Positions 44,177-56,600 of a stretch of 64,000 nucleotides of DNA are shown piece after piece. The notes under the pieces were generated by a model, which was not told the DNA's origin, made no database searches, and saw only the letters and a program-made list of their open reading frames with translations. The stretch comes from Cylicocyclus nassatus (Eukaryota; Nematoda; Chromadorea; Rhabditida; Strongylidae), in NCBI GenBank assembly GCA_958299035.1, contig CATQJL010000316.1:44389585-44453584 (forward strand), given 5' to 3'. Position numbers and translations under genes: made by a program. Numbering within the stretch: position 1 is the first letter of the stretch; each line of letters begins with the position of its first letter.

Positions 44177-45594
44177 ACTGTATTTTATATTCATGCTCAA
44201 TCTCATCGGATCCGAAATGTCGGTCGTTTAAAGGCTGACCAGAAGACTGTTTTGCGTGCTTGTTGAATGAGGGAAACCAACCTAGAAATTTCGGAAATTT
44301 TATAAGAAATGTTCACGTGTTGGCGCTGTGCGGTTATCTTTGGGAGGATTTCTAACACTTTTTTTTATTCTAAAGCTGCTCCACCGGGTCTGTTTTGACT
44401 TCTTTTTTCTACAGTCGAAGAACGTCTACTAATTCAGCTGAGGTGCTTTGATACAAAAAAAAACATGGCACTTTTCGATGGATAGCTTTCCAAATGGGGA
44501 ATCAAGCAGAAAAAACCAGAGAATGACATGTTTGCAGAGTTTTTGCGTTGTTGCGTAAATTGAAACAAAAAAATGTCGTTTTTGAATTTACATGAAATTG
44601 AAATATGTGACTTTAGCTTTTGTGTTACAAACAACAGAGTGGATACGGTCCTTCCACGTCAAGCTTCAAATTCTCCCTGTAAATTCCAATTTGTCATTAC
44701 GACTCATAGCTGAAGCTCGTTTCGATTAAAAGTTGTGGGTTTCGATTCCCTGGTGAGTATAGCTTACGCTGGCCGTACGTGTGGACGCCTAATTGCAAAC
44801 AAATAAGGAATAATTGTCTCTGCAATTAATTATTGACCGCGACACAGGAGAAGCACGTAGACCACAGGCAATGTTTTGCCTTTCAAACTTCCTGGTATGT
44901 ACAAATGGTCAGGAAAGATACAGACCCTCAATCTTCGGTATTCACTTTTGAGATGAAAAAAATTGAGTTTCTTTTTGAGAGAGAAACACACGATTTTTAG
45001 AGAATTTTTCCGCTGCGACTTTTTTATCGTAACAAAATCGTGAAAATGTGGTAACGTTTCTCAGGTGAGCTTTGTAAATAGCAAATCACTGAACTGCTAA
45101 CTCATTCAATTCAGAATAAACATACAAATTTTGCAAGTGTTTTTGTTTACAATTTTGCGAATTATTTATTGCGACGCAAACCGCGCTATAACTTCCTGCA
45201 GCAGGAGTGGTAATAAGAAAACATCTTGAGACTTCTCAAAAACGGACTTATTCAATGCTTTGAAAATTCAAATAAAACATTGTGTGCAAAGCATTGTGTG
45301 GTCTTCATCAACAGGTGAATTCCAAAGGAATTCTGGAGTATTCCAAAAAAGTGTCTGCCTGATACTGGAGCTCACAAAATGGCTTATATCTCTAGTTTTG
45401 ACTTTTATACAAACTAGTTCAATCTTTATCACCAAGCTGAGATCATCATAAGCATCACGCGCATTGCAGGTGGTATTATCATCACTCAAGGCAGCTATAC
45501 ATAAAATACTCAACTACGCAAAATCAAAAGTTGTGGTGCATCCTAGTAAGAATCGTGTGGATGGGATTGTCAGTCGATTGTTGATCTCTCGAAT
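44177..45594. other. no supported gene
   Basis: Intergenic stretch between convergent genes. A minus-strand frame just before it (about 44127-44000, MGDVDGKLALLDSLALRKQ, with a GTAAGC donor after the fifth codon) looks protein-like, but I found no partner exon. Confidence 0.35.
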
Positions 45595-45600
45595 TTTATT
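45595..45600 (-). terminator. AATAAA close to the nlp-11 stop codon
   Basis: On the minus strand AATAAA begins 6 bases after the TGA, which would leave a very short 3' UTR. A more distal signal may be the one used. Confidence 0.35.
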
Positions 45601-45605
45601 TCTAT

Positions 45606-48600
45606 TCACTTTCTTCCGGCTCGCTCCAGGTAGCTGCTCAAGTCCATCGCATTTTGCAGATCAGCTGACGGCGACAGGGCTGCACGTTTTTTACCAGCAT
45701 CGAAAAGTCGATGGTACATCTGTAAAAAAAAATTGATTTTATGCAAAGGATGTAAAATGGTGCTCAAGTCCCCTGACTTGGTATATGCAAGGACATCTAA
45801 TCCATTTGGCTTTAATGGTTAATGGAAGCACAAGCTCTATTCCGGCATTTTTCTTCTACCAAATCTATAGCAAACGAGCTCCCTTGACTGATAGATGCAT
45901 TTTTTAGGCCTCCTTTCCTTCCCTTATAGCTTCGCCGCCTTCGAGGATAAGCCCACATGATCTCAAAAATCTATGAAGTAATTTTCAAAAATGGAAAACG
46001 CTTGAAGGCGATTCACCGAGCGCAGAGATAGTGTGCCACTGCGTACGCAGTCTGCGTCTTTCTGCTTATGCGCTCTTTCATCCCCTATAATGCCTGCTCT
46101 TTCTTACAAATACCAACTATCTCAGTCGCACTCAAGTGCTGAGTCTTTGCGTGCAAAAAATCTTGAACAAATTCTTTTTTTATTTGAGTTCAGTTTTTAT
46201 CTCGCACAGAATGATTTGATTTTCCTTCTTGAGAAGATCTTTTGTTATAAAAAAAACTTCAAAGAGCTGCCGTCACTCAATCTATTTGCAATCAAGTGAT
46301 GTACCGACACTCAGTGAAATGATAGAACAAATGAATCACAGAGGATTTGTTTTTCTAAAAAAGATCAGGTCTCAGCGCGTAATTTGATAACAAAAAGGTC
46401 ACTACTACTTTTCAGAGGTTACCTTGAAAGTGATGCGATGGAAGAAGCTGTGTTGCTTTCTTTAATCGATCAGCTTAGCCACTGTTATGATAAAAGTTCA
46501 TCTGCCCCGCATAATTGATGTTACAAACCATTTAGTAAACTACGCGATTACGACCCCCCCCCCCGATCTTTGGATAAGTCCGTCAAAAGGTTGCTTTTTG
46601 AATTCAAAGTTGTATGATTTTTGTGAAAATAACAAGGGCTCGTTCCTGTAAAATTCCCAAAATCCCAAAGAATTTTCTAAAAACATATAAAATGAGAAGC
46701 ACGGGCTTTACTTCGCAAAAAAGAAAAAAGGGGGACCGCTTCAGCAATGCTGTGGATCATTATGCCAGGTCAGAACCAAATCGTAAGATCAAAAACACTC
46801 GGTCAACGATTTTGAGATTAACTTTTCAAGGGTTTTAAGGATAAAAAGCCAAATTACGTGATTCTAGAGTATGAGGCTTTTGAATATGTTATTTTGAGCA
46901 AATCTCGGCCTTCAACAACGCACAAATTATGAATGGAATATTTAGTTTTCAAAATGAAGTCGTTACTGTACACAATTTTTTTGCCAAATGAGGGAAAGGA
47001 GAGGGAGTGAAGAGTTTGAATTCTGCTGTTATGACTAGTTGATAGCAGCATTGCAAGCAATGCATGGAATAAAGCTAAGCGAGTTACGCACTTATAGAGG
47101 CAGGTCGCTTTTTGGAGGAAAAAGCTCAGACGATTTATCCTATAATCTCGTAGTGACTTTACCATTGCTGAATCAGGTGATAGTATGTCCCTAAGCTTGA
47201 GCCTCGTTAAGCTTCGAATCTAGTATCAATTGCAGTTTCCATCGGTGCCTCGCAGTTCCAAACATGCAATTTATAGTGGCGAGCTTCACCCGTTAACGTA
47301 TAATTTCGAGCCTAGCGATACACTGAGTTTATTTTTGGAAAAGCCACATCAGTGAGCATCAATGTTCCAAACTGGAGAGCTTACACTAAAGCTTATACTA
47401 GCGGGTACTTTTGATCATGGTAGCGGTCATGATATGCATAAAAGTATAAATTCCTTGATTTTCTATTTTGAAAAATTCCAGCGATTCCAAAAATTCCAAT
47501 TCCAAAAATTCTGCGTTTCGGGCCATTGAAGTAAACAAGTTTGGCATTTTTATGTTATATGGGAAAGTGACTGTAGACGATCAAGTTGCAATTTTTTTTC
47601 AAATTTGCTGAATGAGCCAAAGTTTAAGGATTTTTCGGATTAGGCTGATGGATAGTGTGAGAACTGGATGACGAATTATTGCTGATGCAGCTTCTTTCTA
47701 CGATGTGCTTTGTAGTGTAGAGGCATAAGAGATCCTGCCCAGAAATCTACATTTCCACTTACACTAGAATTTTTCGAAAGAGGACCATTTTTGATATGTT
47801 TCACGCAGATTTTATAAAAGATTAGGTAGATAGAAGATTTGAAGCAAGGTGTATTAAGAATATCAAAGCTTGTGATCTATGAGAATAGGTCGAGCAAATG
47901 GCGTACGGAACCATAAAAACTGATTAATAGCTGCTTGTTTCTCAATTAAGAGCTTTGCAACATTGCTTGCAAAGCAATGCCATGTATAGCACTCCACATA
48001 CTAGGTATTCAGAGCCTTCAAAAATCAAATCAAATATTTTCTGCCTGAAACTGAGAACTGATTTTTGTACTCCTTAAAAACTAGCAGAATCCTCTGTTTT
48101 CTTGACGCGGGGGTTGTTCTTACTCAGTTCTCTGTAGCTCCATTAGAACTTTAACGTTATAAAAACTTTTTGGGCAAGTCAAAAGTTTCTGAGAATATTT
48201 TTGGTTTTGCTATCAATTCCCTTTTTTGCACGTTTTTGGTTTTGATTTCCTTAATCAGACTGCTTATATCTGGGATAATCCATACTTTCTGCAGCAGTAA
48301 AATCTAAAAGGATGGTCGATTTCGTGACCAAATTTTGAAGCATTCAATGTGTGTAACCGTATCGAACACACTAAAGGAATGTTTTTAGCATAACTTTGTG
48401 TCCAAATCGTTTATATTGAAGGAAGCTGAAGGTTAAGATTGTATGAGAATATTGAAAGAAAATTATCACTCAAATACAACATAGTGTTTGACCCGGATAC
48501 AATTGTTTGATCCCCTTGGCATTTTTGAAGATATGAAACCTTCCCCGAAGTCACCACTAGGCACTCAATACTACTGTTCACTAAATGAATGAAAACAGTG

Positions 48601-49711
48601 AACTCGCCGCATGAGATACCACTAACAAAACGGGTGTATACTCCAACATGATTGCTCAATCATCAAAAAATTGCTAAGGAAACAGTCAGAAATTAACCGA
48701 GCTAATCCCAACGATCTATATATCATCGGACTCGCCTTGAAACGCTGTTTTCAAATATAGGTTTATAATTTGCCAAGCGACTATGTGGGAGGAGTTATGA
48801 GCGCTTGAATGTGAAATTTGTCGTGTTCTGTGGCGCATGTTCCACGAATCAAAAACACTTATTTAGGATTTTAGTAAATGTGCTTCTTCCTTGTAATCAA
48901 AATAAACATAGCCACAGTAAATCACGCCATCAAGCTGCCTTTCAAGGAAATATGTTCTTCGAAATTCGAAAAATCTCTCATATTTGAACGCTCATAACTG
49001 CTCCCATAGTCGCTTGGCAAATGAAAAACATATACATATATATTTGAAATGAACGTTTCAAGACGAATCCGATGATATACAGTTTGTTTGGAATGGCTGG
49101 GTTAATTTCTGACAATGTCCTCGTAAGCAAAAGCTAAACTGCCTAAAAGGTTATCGATGCTTGCGTGCTTAAAGGAACGACAGTGGGTCTAGGCAACCCT
49201 GTCAACGCGCACTTTTACAGGATTTTCGGCGGAAGAATGTGTTAATCAGCCATACAATGAAGTCTCAGTCCAGCTTAGTCAGACGAGGACTTTCCAGACG
49301 TCTATCAGATTGCGTCGAAATCAACTTAGAGATGAGTGAAAGCGATGACGCGTACCTGCATTTGTCGGTCAACATCGTCAGCTACGCTTAGCCCACGTTT
49401 TCCAATGTCCATCAGAGCACGCATATTACCAACATCTTCTTCTACGTCAAATGAAGGAGAAATGTGGCGTTTCAAAGTGATTGGCGATCGTTTCAAAGCG
49501 GACGTCTTAACAAGAATTCAGTACTGATTTTTGTGGTCCCAGATGTGTCAGATGTTCTTACCTCGGATCCAAAACCATACATGCCCATCATAAGAGGATG
49601 CAGTTCGCTTTCCAATCGGACAGCAGGGCTCAGCTGTCGTTTTGCTCGCAAAGAGTTTGCGCTAGCCATCAGGGCGCATAACGCCAGCACAACAACCTGG
49701 ATCAGAGCCAT
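45606..49711 (-). CDS. nlp-11: NLP-11-type neuropeptide precursor, three exons
   Basis: Minus-strand exons 49711-49562, 49505-49356 and 45719-45606, each with GT-AG sites and consistent phase, give 137 residues. Residues 1-20 are a signal peptide (MALIQVVVLALCALMASANS). After a spacer with KR sites come three peptides, each ending in Gly before basic residues: HISPSFDV...MRALMDIG-KR, GLSVADDV...YHRLFDAG-KKR, and AALSPSAD...SYLERAG-RK then stop. Order, spacing and motifs (HISPS-DV, YxRL-DAG, LERAG) match Caenorhabditis nlp-11 as I know it. The peptides would be cleaved by proprotein convertase, amidated at Gly and secreted from neurons. Intron 1 is 56 bp and intron 2 is 3.6 kb. An acceptor (ATTCCAG) four bases before the ATG suggests trans-splicing or a 5' UTR intron. 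Confidence 0.9.
46554..46564. repeat. 11-base C tract in nlp-11 intron 2
   Basis: Eleven consecutive C; similar 11-base tracts occur at 53766-53776 and 58504-58514. Confidence 0.9.
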
Positions 49712-52700
49712 AACCTGGAATTTGAAGATATGAACACATATATCAACGGTGCAGCATTAAAACGACGGTGAAAAAGGTTGAATGAGCGCAAAGCTCAAAG
49801 AGATGGCTCAGAACTGAGAAAATGGAAGAACAAAGAATTTGCATGAAGTGAAATACACTAGTCCGCTGCATAAGTTCTGTGCTTTTATTGTGCATTGTAT
49901 TCGAAACAGCTTTTCTGGCTTTTCTTTTTCAATGCGATAGTATTTGTATACTTAAGAAGTGTTTTTCTTACCCTTTCCGACACATATCAAATTCCATCCC
50001 CAGATAAGATAACACGTAACCGAAATATGGTTTCTCAAGCGATGAGTTCTGTTAAGAAAATCTCCCTAAAAAACTTCACATGGAATACGGATTGGACAGA
50101 CTATCGACAGCCAACATGTAGTAATCCACATCAATTTATGGAAAGATATGAAAAGACGACGGTTGCAATAATAACTCTTGAAAAATTATGAGACACCCTA
50201 ATAGACCTTCCTGTTTGTACAATTTGTTGTCGAAAACTAAAGCTCGATATGGATGTTCTTTCACATCATTTTGGAAGTAGAGGCAATTGATGAGACGAAC
50301 GTTTTAGATGCTAGAGTTGAGCGGGAGCTCTAGCCTCGGAACAATCACAAACATTTGATGATTTGAAACTGGTTGTATGCGTATACTAAAGTGGTGTCAT
50401 AACGTCTTCTTCCATTTGCACAAAGTTTTATTCAGACTTGAAGAATCAATGGGCTCTTACCCATTATGAAATAATTTTGTGGATTCTGCTACCTACTGAT
50501 GCTATTTATGCCTGAAAGTTCTTATAAGAAATCATCACCATGTCAAAAAATTGGGTTTGAATTAAAACATTGCAGAAATCCTGAGTTCTTGCTTCTTCTT
50601 CAAAAGCAATATTCGCTGGGATTTGAATTTTTTTTGTTCTTTTTATTTTGAGAAGGTTCGTGTTTTTTGAAACTTTTTTGAGTATTTTTTTGATGCAGCA
50701 GTGGTTCTCGAAAAATGATTTTGAAAAAAAATTTTAATGTTTTAAATTTGAATCTTAGAAAAGAAACAGAAGTTATACAGCAACCTAGTCCAATGTTAAT
50801 TCACTACCAAGTGATGTAGGCGCAGAAAAATATTTTTTTAATTTCTGCTTCACTGCACTATCACAAGCTTTGGCAAGAGCACAAACGAAGTAAGAAGGCA
50901 GTGCCCGCTCCTATGAAAGGATGAAGGGATTGTAATGTACACAAAGGAGGCGGACCTCCTCGTCCGAGCCATGATATTCTTCAGCCCCAACAATGCTTTC
51001 TTTAGTGCAAAATCTATTTATGGTGTAGGAAAGAGATTTGTCAAGAGTACATTCTTGAAGTGAGGCAAAGTTGATTAACAGAAAACACATTAGGCTCCTT
51101 ATGCAAAGTGAGTAATTTCCTGTACTAGTGCTCACTGGGCGCAAAAAAAAGATGCGAGAAAGTATTTTGTGTTTGATGCGCTTCTTCAGAGGCCTAAGGT
51201 CTAGATACTATTCACAGTTTCATTAAAAAAAAATTCAAAATTGATCGGAAAATCCCCCGCTTCTACGTTGTGCTAATCACACAATCAAGTTTTGACCAAG
51301 TCCACGCATGAAAAAATTTGAAAGAGTTGCGCATTCTTACTAGGAATATTGCATGTGCTTGAAATTGCTCACAGTTTTGCCTGTTGAAAGCACCCACAAT
51401 TGAGGCTAATCATCCTGGCACGGGGTCAGTGAGTGAAAGGACAAGCCCATTAACCGAAACTTTAATAGGTTCTTGGTGAAAGAGGGACTATTTGACCACT
51501 GAACATTAAATAAATCATGTCCCTTGAATATGACAAAGATTCTTGAGACGACAAGTTTTGGTATAGCTCAAGAAAACATGCTAGAATTTATGGCAATGAA
51601 AATCGTAAACGATAATGAGATGTACTGGAATAACTGATATCGAATTCCGTATCTTCATTATAAATCCGAGCATGAGAGACGCACAGATTTTTTGAGAGTT
51701 ATTCAAAATGTGTTAGCAATAATAACATCAAAATTTCAAAAGAAGAGGCATTAGACCATGGATTTCACTTCTCTGAGAGCTCCATTATGAAATTGCTTGA
51801 CTGAAAAATAAAAAAATCTGCTACTACGCCCGAGAGCTGATGCTCTTCGTGACAGCAGTCATTTGTACAAAAACTATTAGGTCAAAACGCTATTCTTATT
51901 CATTTTCAACTTCCTCTAGTCTTGTTCAGCAAGTCTTGAATACTGGTGGGAGATACAGAAAGCTGCTAATTGGCACCATTTTCACTATCACGGCCAAAAG
52001 TTATGACGATATGAGTAGTATTCTTTAGCGGCACTTTTCTATATATTTTTTATCTTCGTTTCTTTTCCATATTTTGGATTCTCTATGAGCTTTAAGAGCA
52101 TCAGCGCTGATAGAATGAATTTTTGGGAGTTTGAGGTGTTCGCTAATGCAAGTGAGGAATTCGTCAAAATCAGCTCAAAAGAAAATTGTCAAAATCAACT
52201 TGAAAAGAAGTCCGCGCACAAAACTGATAATGACGTTGTGAATGTCTATGGAGTTTTGCGAGATCGCCTAAGTCATGCATAAAAATTCAACACCTACACT
52301 GACAAATTACCTAAAAAGCAGTTAGAGTATGAATTTACGCATTCAAACCAGGAAAATTAGCACCATACATCAACGATACAATCGTTGACAATAGTTCACC
52401 CTAAAAACTGTGCCATCTATAAAAAGCTAGGAATAGGAAAGACTACTTGCTTCAAGCAGGTGCCGCGCTACGTTCAAATTGCATCGGTTGAGCCTTGGTC
52501 CTGCATAACTTTACTTCGCGCATAATAAAAGCATAAACGCTGTCTTCTTTCCTTTGATCTCCATGCAATAAACCTCACGCTTTGCTCCACATGACATCAT
52601 ACTCAGAAAGATTTTAGGTGAAAGGGAGGGCGAGGAAGAAAAACACGACATATCTATACCCTTCACGGAAATTTTTGCTTTTTTTTTTGAATCTTTTGCG

Positions 52701-52774
52701 AAGTTATGATCTAATGTTTCAAAAGCACAGCGTGGGCAGTCATGTCTCTCCGGAAACCTTTTTCTACAAACCTA
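49712..52774. other. unassigned; one membrane-protein-like frame at 49895-50191
   Basis: The frame at 49895-50191 plus (98 codons, no ATG at its start) has a hydrophobic segment (LFWLFFFNAIVFVYL) near the N terminus and then a polar stretch, like a type II membrane anchor. I found no splice sites that extend it and do not name it. The nlp-11 promoter should lie in the first few hundred bases. The remainder has short frames only. Confidence 0.3.
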
Positions 52775-53646
52775 TTAGGGTGAACGGTAAAAAATGGGAC
52801 ACCTTGAGAATAATTGCAGATTTCTCAAGGAAGAAAAGTGACTGAACTTTCCAATTTTGATGGATATTAGAATAAATTATTCTCTTTCAGATAGCACCTA
52901 TATAAGGTCATTTAAATAATTGATAATTTTTATACTTGCTAAAATGCAAAGTTAGTTACTTCGAGAAATTATGAAGTTTGAGCAGTATCGGCGCAGTGAA
53001 ACATGTGAGACCACCCAAAGTACCGCTGCTGGAGTGAGTGGTGGGACAGTCACCAAACCCACGACGGCTTGGTGGCTTTAACTCTCAATGTCAGGAGATA
53101 TGCCCATTAACAGCTTCGAAAATAAAGATACGCGTTATTCAATTCTTTGCAGGTAAACGCATGATTTCTAGGTATCGTCTGATAGAGCTTTTTACGCTCT
53201 ATCCATCCATATGCAGCTTACTTCAGATTTTATCTATCTTCGGAAAATATAGGGTAAAACATGATTTTTTGGTTTTTTGTTGCGCCAAAAATAGCTATTT
53301 TTCATGTTTTTTCGAATTTTTTTTCCGAAATTGAAAAGAAATCTCATGCATTTAACATATCGTTCGAAAGAGCATGAAGAGCTCTTTCGAATGGTATGTC
53401 ATTTGCTTTACGACTTTACGGTATAACAGCGCAAGATTGAGGATTGTGCAAAAAACTCTGTTCGAGTTCTTCACGGCGCCACGTGTAGGGTAGTGGAAGA
53501 GGAGCGTTAACGCGTTGTCAGAATAATAAGCGAAGGTCGCCCATGTAAGCGACGTTTAAGTTGCTGCTTACTTGCTATTGCTAGAAACAAAAAATTCCAA
53601 AATGTAATGAAAATCAAGCTGTCCCATTTTTTACCGTTCACCCTAA
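52775..53646. mobile_element. 872-bp TIR element with TTAGGGTGAACGG ends
   Basis: TTAGGGTGAACGGTAAAAAA at the left (52775) and its exact complement at the right, each next to TA. About 28 bp of perfect ends extend through ATGGGACA. Contains a GTTCGAAAGAGC-GCTCTTTCGAA hairpin near 53370-53395. No transposase recognised. Confidence 0.75.
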
Positions 53647-56600
53647 TAATTGGATCTTCTAAGATATTTAAAAAAATTTTAGCAATCACAAGTGAAAACT
53701 AATGACTTGGACTGCTTTATAAATTATGTAGAGTACTCCTAGAAAATTTTGCCCGTCCATATCCTCCCCCCCCCCCTCGCTCTACGTAAAGTCAAAGCTG
53801 TTTGCAATTTCGGCTAATTCTATAAATCTCGACCTTCGGCTGATTCAATAAATCTCGACACACTGCTGTTCAAGCAACACAGAATTCAACTCTTAATTTT
53901 ATTTCAGAAAGGCAAACAAAGATGTCAGCTTATCTTCTCTTCTCTTTAATGTGCTCATCTCAGATTTAGTCATTGTTCTAAATGTGATTGTTAAGATTTT
54001 CACTTCTTATGTGGCAGAAAACATGCTCATTTAGCATTTAATTGCTTCTTTTTTCTTGGCCTTTGCAGTGCCTATTGTTGTTCTTGAGTTCACGTTTATC
54101 CCCTCTGAGTTTGGCTTTTTCACATTTTTTGTCAAAGTTGCTCAGCTTGCAGAATGTGCGCTATAGAACATCTGCAGCAAATCAAATCGAGAATTGAATA
54201 AGTCTGATATTCGCGTTATAGATAAAAATCACACCACGAAGTTATCTTAAAGGAAGCATTGGTCAAACTATTTTTGAAAAATTGATAGGAAAGTTTACGA
54301 AATTCTCTCATTGCACCCCACCAATTATTTTGCTGCTTACATTGAGCTGAGTGCTGCACCAAAATTCCAAAAACCACATTTTCTCCGAACTCGCCTAAGT
54401 CAACATATTTCAACCGAATGCATTTCTTGAGAGCTCGAATCAAAATCTATGTTGGAGTATCACGCACACGGTAGATTGTAATGCTGCGGTATTTTTTCGG
54501 ATGCTAAAAGAAAAACATGCCAAAAAATCCAACGACAATAAGTTTCGGTCTATTATGTTTTTACCACCTATTTTTGCTGAAAGTATTTATAATTTGGTTT
54601 GATTCGAGACGTTGGTTTTTTATAGACGAAATTTCTAGCTGTGTTTAAAATAGAAAACTCAACTACATGAAAAAGTTGCAAGTTCAAAATGTAAAATAAA
54701 ACTTTTGCCTAGCATTTTCGAAGCAATTGTTTATAATTGTGCGAGAGCTATAAACCATTCTGATAGAGAGTGGTCCAAAGACAGAATGCAAAAAACTACG
54801 ATAGGATAATCCAAGATTCTCCAAACAGAAATGAACGTCATTTTATCTACTAAGATTAGGACAGTCAGTGTGGTCGCAGTCAAACGCATACTAGAATATT
54901 TCATAAAACTTTGATGATACCAGCTAGCATATGTAAGTGTGTGTACCTAAGTAAGGCAACATTTGGGATGCGCATGCAAGATGAATGGATCGTCCACGTT
55001 CTCGCCTTCAAAACCACATTAGTATATATCTCCGAAAAAAGTGTTCATTTGTGCGAAGGTGGGAGGAGTGAACACTATTTTACGACACGATGTAATCTCT
55101 TGAGACTAGTTTGGTTTGACGCCCCCACACAACGGAAAAAAACAGCAAGGCTATTCCAAAGCGTTGACTCAATTAGGTCATTATTCTTTGAGAGGGAGCG
55201 CTTTTGATTAGGTTACGGAGTGAATCCAAAATGGCAGCTATGAAAGCATCATCGATAGAGTCCATCGCGAAAATCTGCAGTCCAATGGACCATATGTGAA
55301 TATATACAACATGTATGATCATATAAATAACACTGTGAGATGTAAATTTAGAGAGAGTTTAACGATTATCTGAGCACGTAATAATCCAAAATAATGACGC
55401 TTAGCAAGTCATTTTACACAGGTAGACTTTGGTCAAATCATGCTCACCTTTCCGCCTATCTAGAGAAGTTTCAAAAGGTGAACTGTTTACTTTGAAGCAA
55501 AATTTCTATATGCACTGTAACTAGCTGTGATTATACTGAAAAGCAGTGAGACTTACCTTATCGCGAAAGCTGCGAAGTAGGTAAAATAAATTATGGCAGT
55601 TCAACTTGATACCAGTTCTCATCAATTTACCCCTCTTTGTGCTTTGAAGATTTCAAACACGTTACGAAATTTTTCGTTCAAATTGAAATGAGCTCTGTTA
55701 CACTTGAAGAAAATTTTTTACATGCTTTACATGATTATGAAAATGTCTACACCTTTTCGAACCACGTGGAGAGTTAGTTTTTTAAGACTGTTCAGATCAC
55801 ACTGATGCTCTCTTCATGATAATGGAAAAGATTATAGGAATTTTTATGAGAAAAACAGGAAGTTTTCAATGTAAAAACTGGAGTTTGAAGCGCGTAAGTG
55901 TTATGTCACTATATACCTTCGCTGTGAAAATGAAAGTGATGTCAATGGATAGCCTTTTGTAACTGGTCTTATAAGCCAGATAGAGACTTTGCCGAGGTTT
56001 CTAGAGTTTTGCAGAGATTGAAAAAGTATTTTAAAAATATTTTACGTTTTAGTGTCTTCTCAAAAAATATGTGTGGCGATGCCGTTTTGGAGCTGGACAC
56101 AGTGACCCTAGCGTGAACATTCTGAGATGAGTCAGAAGAGCTCTGATCGCTCCCGAGGTGAGGAAAAAGAGCAGCGCAGTAATGTATTTTTTCTTTCTTC
56201 TCCAGAAATAACGGTCCCATCTGTAACTTCAGGGTAGACAGTACCATTGCAATGCATGAAATAGTTATACACTCACAAAATGGCCTAGACACAAATCTAC
56301 ATGAAGGTTACTTGAAATTAAAGCGTGAAGCTCGCTCACGCGAGGTATAAACAGACTTTAGCGGTTAGATTGTACGTGGGCGGGCAGCGCCTTCGACACA
56401 AACAAGCAGGCACGAACTGATGTCAGAATTCATATGCCAAGCTTGTTCTCCTTGTTGTCAACTATAACAAAACAAGTAATTTAGAGCCTCAATCAAAATA
56501 ACCTTATCCTCATGGCTTTTTCTGATAGTGAAATGATCCAACAAATACTACAAAATGGCACGGTGATATCTTGGACGTGGCACTTCTGTTAATGTACGGC

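Noticed and set aside
44690..44760. Possible tRNA or splice donor (GGGTTTCGATTCCCTGGTGAGT)
   Set aside because: The B-box-like sequence has an extra base and there is no A box or stem; the donor-like GTGAGT has no open frame before it.
54240..54447. Minus-strand exon reading KYVDLGEFGENVVF
   Set aside because: Protein-like and with a donor, but the next possible exon meets a stop in the required phase; kept only as a note.
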